A stretch of DNA of 64,000 nt, taken from assembly GCA_026770025.1 (NCBI GenBank), contig JAMXDE010000012.1, positions 806,001-870,000 on the forward strand, in the 5' to 3' direction. This DNA comes from Craspedostauros australis (lineage: Eukaryota > Bacillariophyta > Bacillariophyceae > Mastogloiales > Achnanthaceae). This document shows, piece after piece, positions 57,024 to 64,000 of this stretch (its first letter is position 1; each line of letters begins with the position of its first letter). The position numbers were made by a program, and so were the translations under genes. The notes beneath the pieces were generated by a model. It did no database searches. It saw nothing but the letters and a program-made list of their open reading frames with translations, and had not been told where the DNA came from.

Positions 57024-59556
57024 ATGAATCCGGAAGACGAACAGCTCGTCACCAAGTTCGCGAGCCTCCTGAGCAACAAACGCCCCGATGCACGATTCTT
57101 GACTACGTCATCATCGTCCCGCTCAGCTTCCTCATGGAGTTCACGGGAGCTGCTCGCCTGCTTTTCCAAACAGATCCAGAACCATGATGTAGTCTGCACG
57201 GTGCCCTCGCTGGATGCCCGGAAGATCGACGACGACTCTGGCGAAAGCATCCTGCCGAAGGTCGGGGAGCACCACATGAAGATGGACGTCACGCCGGATG
57301 GCGCCGGTGACAATGCCCCTGCATCCAATGCCGCTGCCGCCAGCGCTGCACCGACTGCCACGGCGACAGGCGCAATCGCACCTGGCGGACAGGAAACGCC
57401 GAGCGTGGCCGCGGGAGCTGACCCGAAGCCATCACCTGCTTCCCTGCCAGGCGCATCAGCACCCACCTCCGCTCCAGGTGAGAGCGCCAAAAAGCCAGCC
57501 AGTGGGGAAGCCAAGGACGACGAGCAGATTCCTCAGATGGAAGCTTCCTTCATCACAACGGTTGCGAATGCGAGAACGCGGGCAGCTCAGGTCGACAAGA
57601 GCGCGGCGCAGAATCTGGGATCGTTGACGTCCTGGACGAAGTCATCCTTGCTCTACGCCTCCGATGCGATTGCCAACAACGTTTCGGAATCATTCTCGTA
57701 CCTCATCGACTCCAGAGTGCAAACGTGGACCGTGCTACTGCTGCGCCACTCCGTGACGTCTGAGAATCCAACAGATCGATCCAACCTGCTCAGGATGCTC
57801 TTCTCGACGATCAAACTAGAGTCGACAACCACCAACTTCAAGGCCCTCAGCCTCCCAGAATCCGCGAAAGAGAAGCCGAAGGAGGCGGACGTCATCCTCC
57901 CATTGCTTCTGGAAGTCAAGATTGGCTTGTCCATCCAAGATAAGACCGAGACTGTATCTTTGCGAGCACCAGGAACAATTGCAGGTAAGTCGCTATTCGG
58001 TTCCCCCACATACGCATGCGCAGCAAGGCACTTCTGTTTACAAGTCGTGTTGTATGCGGTGCTGTGTGCTGTGCTGCATTCATCCGCATGTCCATGTTTG
58101 AGTGCGGCCAAGTGCACGGACAAATGAGTACAAACACTCATTGACACCGAGTGCGTGGGTCCTAGTTCCTCCGTTCTGGATTGAAGATTAAAGGTGCCGT
58201 CGATACGCCGGTTTCTGCATCCTGTTTTCTCACCCCCTGCAATTGTGCATGTGCTGTTACCACTCGTTCTATCATACGATCGCCCGCACCATTGCTGCTC
58301 TGCCGTGCCATGCTACTTGGCTACTGTTGTCCGCCACCCAACACCGTTGAACATGCTCTCATCATCACACAATCGCACCACACCATTATCGACATTGCCA
58401 ACACTGACACCGTCACCAACAACCCTCTATTCGCTTCACTCTGTGGGACATGCAATGAATGAATCATTGGGTGGATGAACTATGGATTATGGATTCATAT
58501 CACTACGCACCATGTACTCATCTCTGATTCCACCCCACAGCAAACACAAACAGAAGCCAGGGTGCCAATCCTGTCGCATTGACCAAGGTCGACATTCGGC
58601 TCGACGCAGGCGCGTTGTTAACTTCCATGATCCAGCAGGCCAGACTCGTCGTGCTCAAGGCTGTGGAGAAGGCCATCGCTCTCAAGGAATCATCGGGCAA
58701 AAGCGAGTCCAGCGACCCCATGGGATCCATCTCGAGCCGGCTGGGAAGTAGCAAGTCCAGTTCCGCCCTTTCTTCTGGCTTCTCGAGCTCGCTGAAGCTG
58801 TCATCGCCGCTGGGGTCAACGCTTGGATCAAAGGTTCCCAGCGGACCGCACGAACCGAACCATCGTCTGGCCAAGGCCAAGCCTTCAGCACTTCGGCTGA
58901 AGGCGGCGATGCAAGCTGGCGCTGCTGGCAACAAGGAAGGCGGCAACAACGCACAGATGGGCGCTGCGGCATTGGACAAGATTCGCAAAACCCGATCCAT
59001 CCAGTGGGAGCACGGCATCATCCCCAAGATCAAGGGCCCATCGCTGCCAACAGCGAAGAGGCAAAGAGTGGCGCAGACAACCGCGCAGCTGGCAAGTTTC
59101 AAATCATTCGGAAGACCGCACGCGGGTGACTTTGGATCCGGTCCGCGCAACGCCACGTTCGGAGACTTTGGTTCGCACAAGCCGATATGGGGACGCACTG
59201 GCCGTCTGATGAATCACCCCAAGCCGATGCAAGCGCAGGAGGATCAAAATGGGGAATGGGCGACGAGCGCCAAGAAGAATGCCACCTTCGACAACCTGGG
59301 CAAGCCCAGCCGACCTCGCATCCATCTCATGCAGAGCGGGGATTTCAGTCGCAGCAGCAGCGGAGGAGGAAAGAGCGCGAGCAAGCTTGGGCTGTCATCG
59401 TCATCGTCTCTGGGCCTTGCGTCGGCGAAGATGTCAAGTCACGGCAGCCAATCCGGAGGGCTGGGAAGGATCCCATCCTCGTTGCCAAGAACAGCCACAG
59501 CGATGGAAGGATTTCTGTTGCAAGGGATTCACTCGCAGATCGCAAAGGGACTGTAA
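57024..59556 (+). CDS. unrecognised two-exon protein
   Basis: Two exons, 57024-57984 and 58541-59556, phase 1, 556-base intron; 658 residues. The acceptor at 58539-58540, after a pyrimidine-rich stretch, is the only nearby AG that keeps this phase, and it is the first one. I do not recognise the protein. An N-terminal block (about 1-55) begins MNPEDEQLVTKFASLL. A disordered alanine/proline-rich linker follows (about 90-170). A conserved-looking helical and strand-rich region at about 178-375 includes SYLIDSRVQTWTVLLLRHSV, LPLLLEVKIGLSIQ and, across the intron, KVDIRLDAGALLTSMIQQAR. The C-terminal 280 residues are serine-rich and basic, with repeated NATF[GD]xxG-like blocks. There is no signal peptide or membrane segment. 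Codon use and well-formed splice sites support a real gene. Confidence 0.78.
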
Positions 59557-62033
59557 TATTATACACATACTAGAGAGACAGAGAGCCGTGCACGAAGCGC
59601 CGCATGATTCGATACCAGATGGTGCAATGTGATACTGTACATGAAGGAAGAGTGGAGTGGGCACGAGTAGAGTCCGAGCATGTGCTTCGCTGCTGTTGCT
59701 GCTCGCGATGATGGCGATGATAGTGGGTTGCTGGTAGTGCGCCGTGGTTGGAAGACACAAGCACATGACAACGCACCGTCGCAGATATATTGATTGGAAA
59801 AGCCAGGTTCCTTGAGAAATATAGTATTCTATGATAATATTCTATGTATCTTGCCGCCATCGCAGCATGACCTATGCTTGGGTAACCGTAGCTATTTGCA
59901 TACGAGTTAGTAGTTCCAGATCGAACTGTTCGAGCACATCGCTCTGCGTGAGCAATCGAGTGACCACCTTCTTCTGGCGATTGCCAATTGTTTGTCTGTT
60001 GGCGACAGAGTTTCGGCCAACTTCTTCCACCCACAAACAACGAAAATGCATGCGGGATGAATGGCGATGGCCAAAATCCTTCTTGTTTGTCTTCGCCAAG
60101 ACAGGAGGTCCGAATGGTGATGGCAACAATGAGCATGACGCGGATTCTGCAGATCGTCCTATTCATAATGCCCTACCTCATGAAGACGCGAACGTAGAAC
60201 ACGATAGTACTCCACTAGCGCAACATATTGTACTAGTAGTGTGATCTGTGGTCGATGGCGGCAATCTAGCTCCATGCTTCACTCTATTCTATACATAATA
60301 TTCTATTCCATTATACTCTACTCCACTGTGTTGTGCTATGCTATGCTCGCACATTTCAAACTATGGTCTCTCTGCAAATCGAGATAGGCAGGGAATAGGA
60401 TTGGGAGCCGAATGTTGTTCACCCTGCAGCAGACGGACACTCTCCATCCGCATCTTCTCTGTGTTGGCGGTGGTGGTGGCAACAAATCTGGAGACGTCGG
60501 AAGAGGTTGAGCGCAGACACGAACAATCCAACAGCTCGTGAATATATGATTGTATTCACATATGAATACAATGTATATTCGTCAGGTGGTGATCACACAC
60601 ACAAAAACGCACGACGGGTGTGCGAAGACAATTTTGGCAAGACAGGGAATCAAAAGAGCGAGCCGCGCAACAGAGGCTCTTCTGCACGGAAGGGTGGAGA
60701 GAACAACGACAGCCGCATCAAGAGGGGCAGCACCAAGCACGAACAGCACTGACCTGGACAACCGGTTCGAGAGATAGAGAGACAGAGACCGCATTCCGAG
60801 GGTGGAAGAGTGCTCCCCTCCATTACGAACGATTGGATACTCTCCTGCATCTTGTCTGCCTGCGCGTGTCCTTCGAGTTGACTGCTATACTGTACTTCAC
60901 CTATTGCGGCGCACACACGACAACAGATCTGTATAGTAGCAGAACAGCATAGTAGCAGACACGGAGGCTGGTATCAGCACACCATGAATGCTGGCATCGT
61001 GACGAGCAGATCAACGACGGAGGAAGGGGATCTTGACGAGCGCGGCCGCCTGGACGACAACAGCGAGGCACAAGCAATTCAGCACGAGCGCAGCGGTGGT
61101 CCCAGAACCCGTCTCTGAGCACTCGCACAGGCATCGACGGAAGCGCAAATCGAGTCCGAGCGGAGCACAGGTCGCAGAGAGGCGAATCTTGCAACCTACG
61201 ACACCTCGTCAGCGCATTGGACCCGCAGTCACAACTGCACAGTGGTTGAAGCCATAATCGCGGCAGGACGCAAGCCACACCAACATCACCGACACAAACC
61301 GATGCAAAACAGCACAGCCAACCGCAGCATCACCAACAACGTCACCAACATCAACAACTCCAATCCTCTTCTTCTTCTTGTTCTTCAAACGCAAAGCACC
61401 GATAATCAAACGAATCCAAGATCAGCACTCACAGTCAACAGCCGACGTCTCACAATCACAATCACCTGCGGCACCGAAGCAATGTCGACATCGAAGCATG
61501 TGACATATGGCGGTGGCAGCCGTTGTGGCTGCAGACGGAGATCTGGATGCAGCTCCGACGAGGCCGAAAGTCATCTTCTGCACTGCGCACAGTTGATTGT
61601 GCGCAATGACCTGCGCCATCAGCAGTGGGAATCAAGCGAATGCGATGCTGCCGTCACCGTCACAACCCACCCTGTGTGCGATCGCACAGCACGGATACGA
61701 TCACGCTCACGCCCAAACCAACTGCACCAGAATAATGCCATGAACGGTGTCATCAGACATCTCGCCAACGACGCAGTCAACCCCACACCTGCTGTCGCGC
61801 TTGTGGGAGCAGCGAAAGTGAATCGAAGATGCCCGTCCATGCCACTGCCATTCGAATCATGCAATTCAATCGACTCATCCCGTCCGTCCATCCAGTCATC
61901 AGCTTCAGATCATGTCGGGCAGCGACTACATCAACTCCATCAATCGCATCGACTCACCACCCAAGCATCATCACAGCAATCAACCAAAGCGTGTCGACAC
62001 AGAAGATCGATGCAGGCGCTGATCACTGCCAGA
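59557..62033. other. 2.5-kb intergenic region upstream of the membrane-anchored PS-rich gene
   Basis: The left part is AT-rich around 59810-59850 and 60290-60330 and holds the 3' UTR of the preceding gene. From about 60950 the plus strand is poor in T and rich in A and C. As a result the frame of the next gene stays open far upstream, with in-frame ATGs at 61302, 61482 and 62010. I treat this as leader because the signal peptide starts at 62034. No other gene supported. Confidence 0.5.
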
Positions 62034-64000
62034 ATGGGACGTCTTCTTCTTTTGTCATGTTGCATGCTTCTGGGACTCCCATCGGTTCTGTGTCAGGAGG
62101 CAGCGGACACGCAATCTCCACTTGCATCAACAATCGGCGATCAAGCAACCACATCGAGTACACCAATCGTGCTCTTCAATGCCACCGATGGCGATACGGA
62201 AAACACGACGTCTGCACCGACACAGACGCCAACACAAGTACCGACGCAGTTGCCGACACAGTTGCCAACACAAGTACCGACGCAGTTACCGACACGGTTA
62301 CCAACGCAGTTGCCGACGCAGCCGCCGACGCAATTACCCTCACAGCTACCAACAGATGCGCCCACGGATTCCATGCAACCTTCCGAATCGCTGCTTCCAA
62401 GCGAACAGCCGTCATTCCTACCATCATTCTTACCTTCATCAGTACCCTCGAGTGAGCTGCCATCACAGACACCCACCACGTCCGTGCAGCCGTCGCAGTC
62501 TTCGCGACCATCGGCAACTCCATCATCCGGTCCAACACAAGCGCCCACAGCAGCTCCGACATCAGCACCTACGACTCCATCGCCAAGCTCCTCGCCGAGT
62601 CTCCTGCCAAGTTCTCTTCCCACTCAATCGCTCGCCCCGTCGGTCCATCCCACCCAGTCAGCTGTTCCTTCGCATCAACCGTCCTTGTCAATTGAGCCAT
62701 CCGTCGCACCAAGCCCGGCCCCGTCCTCGGTACCAAGCGTGTCCATGGAACCATCTTTGTCACCGTCGGCCGAGCCATCGCAGGAACCGTCACAGAATCC
62801 CACGATTCAACCCACATTCGAGGTGATCATCGAGTCGCAGCAAAAATTCCGCCAGAGCTTCGCTGTCCTGGTTGGGCGCAAATTCGATCAGGAAGAAGAG
62901 ATCAGATTTGAGACGCTATACCAACGCTACACCTTCGAATTCACGGGCTTTGACCTTCCTGTCGATGAAGATGGGAACGCAACTGAACCCATACTAACTC
63001 CGGAAGGCGCGACACTCGTCGGACGAGTCAACGTGACATGTGAGATCGACTTTCAAACTATCCTTGGACAACGTCGACGAACACAACGCAGGCAACGACA
63101 ACAGCAACAGCGCGGGAGATACCTCCGCAGTCACGATCACCGCCACAAGGAACAGCAGCAGCGACAGCAAAGTCAATATTTCCATGATCCAAGTGAATAC
63201 ACGAATTCCGATGAGATCCTTTCAACAGGAGACCATGACGATCAAACCGATGAGACCAATCAGCTGGAAGACGAACATGAACATGGCCCATTCTCCTACT
63301 ACCACCCCAAGGATCGCATAGATCCTTCAGATGACATACTTGGAGATTTTGATGATGCCTCCAACGATGACGATGACATCGATTTCGACAGCAGTGCGGG
63401 CGATGGAGAAGATATGCAGATCGCAAGTGGCGTTCAGAACCAACGGGCGCTGGCGGGCAATTTTGCAAACGAGGTTGATTTCATCATGTCCTACAAGTCG
63501 CTGCATGTTGATGTGACTGACTTCCCAGACCTCTTCCAATCCTTCATCAACGACAACCTGGACCGCATCGCAGAGGATCTCAGCGCACTGGGGCTCAACG
63601 TCACCGAAGTCCAGCCTGCACGAAGATTCCAGAACGCGCCAACACTCCAACCGACCCTGTCCCAGAAGCCAACAGTGCAGCCGAGCGAGCGCCCAACAAC
63701 CTCGTTCGAGCCCTCAGCGAGACCGAGCACGCTGCCATCGTCCATGCCATCACGCATCCCCACGACCATGCCGGTGGAAGCGACAGGTCTACCAACCCGG
63801 ATGAAGAGCCAGTGGCCAAGCACGTCGCCTTCAGAATCAGACTCTTCCGAGCCTACCGAAATCCCACCGCCACCACCGACTTCAAGCAGCAGCAACACTG
63901 TCGTCGTGGTAGTCGCTGTTGTCGTGGGTGCTATCCTCCTTGTCGTCCTGCTGATCTGCTACCGCCGCCGCAAACGACGTCGCGAGCAACAATTCCAAAG
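62034..64000 (+). CDS. PS/PT-rich type I membrane protein, cut by the window edge
   Basis: The frame is open from the ATG at 62034 to the edge, 655 codons plus two bases. The first 21 residues are a clear signal peptide (MGRLLLLLSCCMLLGLPSVLC). Then come PTQL/PTQV repeats and PS-x-x-PS repeats (about 60-255), an unrecognised domain starting FEVIIESQQKF near 262 with FAVLVGRKF and VTCEIDF, an arginine/glutamine-rich stretch and an acidic stretch (about 345-465), a second ordered region with EVDFIMSYKSLHVDVTDFPD, another PS-rich stalk, and a transmembrane helix at about 622-643 followed by a basic stop-transfer RRRKRRR. This is a surface protein with a mucin-like stalk, anchored once. Its domain is not the one found in the giant secreted protein. 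The cytoplasmic tail lies outside the window. Confidence 0.87.
   Translation, partial: MGRLLLLSCCMLLGLPSVLCQEAADTQSPLASTIGDQATTSSTPIVLFNATDGDTENTTSAPTQTPTQVPTQLPTQLPTQVPTQLPTRLPTQLPTQPPTQLPSQLPTDAPTDSMQPSESLLPSEQPSFLPSFLPSSVPSSELPSQTPTTSVQPSQSSRPSATPSSGPTQAPTAAPTSAPTTPSPSSSPSLLPSSLPTQSLAPSVHPTQSAVPSHQPSLSIEPSVAPSPAPSSVPSVSMEPSLSPSAEPSQEPSQNPTIQPTFEVIIESQQKFRQSFAVLVGRKFDQEEEIRFETLYQRYTFEFTGFDLPVDEDGNATEPILTPEGATLVGRVNVTCEIDFQTILGQRRRTQRRQRQQQQRGRYLRSHDHRHKEQQQRQQSQYFHDPSEYTNSDEILSTGDHDDQTDETNQLEDEHEHGPFSYYHPKDRIDPSDDILGDFDDASNDDDDIDFDSSAGDGEDMQIASGVQNQRALAGNFANEVDFIMSYKSLHVDVTDFPDLFQSFINDNLDRIAEDLSALGLNVTEVQPARRFQNAPTLQPTLSQKPTVQPSERPTTSFEPSARPSTLPSSMPSRIPTTMPVEATGLPTRMKSQWPSTSPSESDSSEPTEIPPPPPTSSSSNTVVVVVAVVVGAILLVVLLICYRRRKRRREQQFQ
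62217..62355 (+). repeat. PTQL/PTQV coding repeat
   Basis: Twelve-base units encoding PTQL, PTQV and PTQP follow the signal peptide. They form the membrane-distal end of the stalk and grade into PS-x-x-PS repeats. Confidence 0.9.

Noticed and set aside
61302-62033. In-frame N-terminal extension of the PS-rich membrane protein
   Set aside because: The frame is open because the strand lacks T, the residues are His/Arg/Thr/Asn-rich without pattern, and a start here would bury the signal peptide that begins exactly at the ATG at 62034.
1-64000. Mobile elements, tRNA, rRNA, spliceosomal RNA genes
   Set aside because: Reading both strands I saw no transposase, reverse transcriptase, terminal repeats, tRNA A/B boxes with a cloverleaf, or snRNA signatures that I could defend. 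A tRNAscan and Infernal run would settle the RNA genes.

Overview
This window is nuclear DNA of a photosynthetic stramenopile, most likely a diatom. The evidence is a set of GT-AG introns of about 200-660 bases, secreted proteins rich in PS-x-x-PS repeats (a hallmark of diatom cell-surface and wall-associated proteins), and a eukaryotic gene complement: kinesin, Rab GTPase, U2AF, an RNA polymerase III subunit, a Mei2-like protein, a TALE homeodomain protein and a TAZ zinc finger protein. The lineage call is an inference. I recognise no mobile element, virus copy, tRNA, rRNA or CRISPR array.

Layout from left to right: the 3' end of a secreted-protein gene (1-218); a CK1/TTBK-like kinase on the minus strand (1140-3209); a giant two-exon gene for a secreted protein of about 5,436 residues (4678-21187), which is a paralogue of the fragment at position 1; a three-exon kinesin-4 (23380-29120); a Rab-like GTPase (30129-31734); an SRAP/HMCES DNA-protein crosslink protein (32394-33938); a three-exon TALE homeodomain protein with a RING-like finger on the minus strand (34670-37803); a Mei2-like RNA-binding protein on the minus strand (40452-43982); RNA polymerase III subunit RPC6/RPC34 (46031-47497); a TAZ zinc finger protein on the minus strand (48184-49467); a small serine/asparagine-rich hypothetical gene on the minus strand (49830-50500); U2AF large subunit in three exons on the minus strand (52382-55213); an unrecognised two-exon gene (57024-59556); and a third PS-rich surface protein with signal peptide and membrane anchor that runs off the right edge (62034-64000).

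The genes do not form one pathway; they are ordinary eukaryotic neighbours. The exception is the set of PS-rich secreted proteins, two of which are paralogues flanking the kinase. The most unusual content is the giant gene: fourteen copies of a cysteine-rich domain of about 255 residues, ten of them near-identical 765-base tandem units with signs of a two-unit higher-order repeat, plus about 1,530 residues of PS repeat with its own 120-base higher-order period. Other points worth attention are a kinesin-4 tail with p25-alpha/TPPP-like motifs, a homeodomain joined to a RING-like finger, an SRAP protein with a long insertion directly after its catalytic cysteine, a Rab with an altered guanine-specificity motif and a CAAX end, and a general A/C-rich bias of the coding strand in gene leaders. 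Splice sites were chosen by eye from consensus, reading phase and protein-family continuity.
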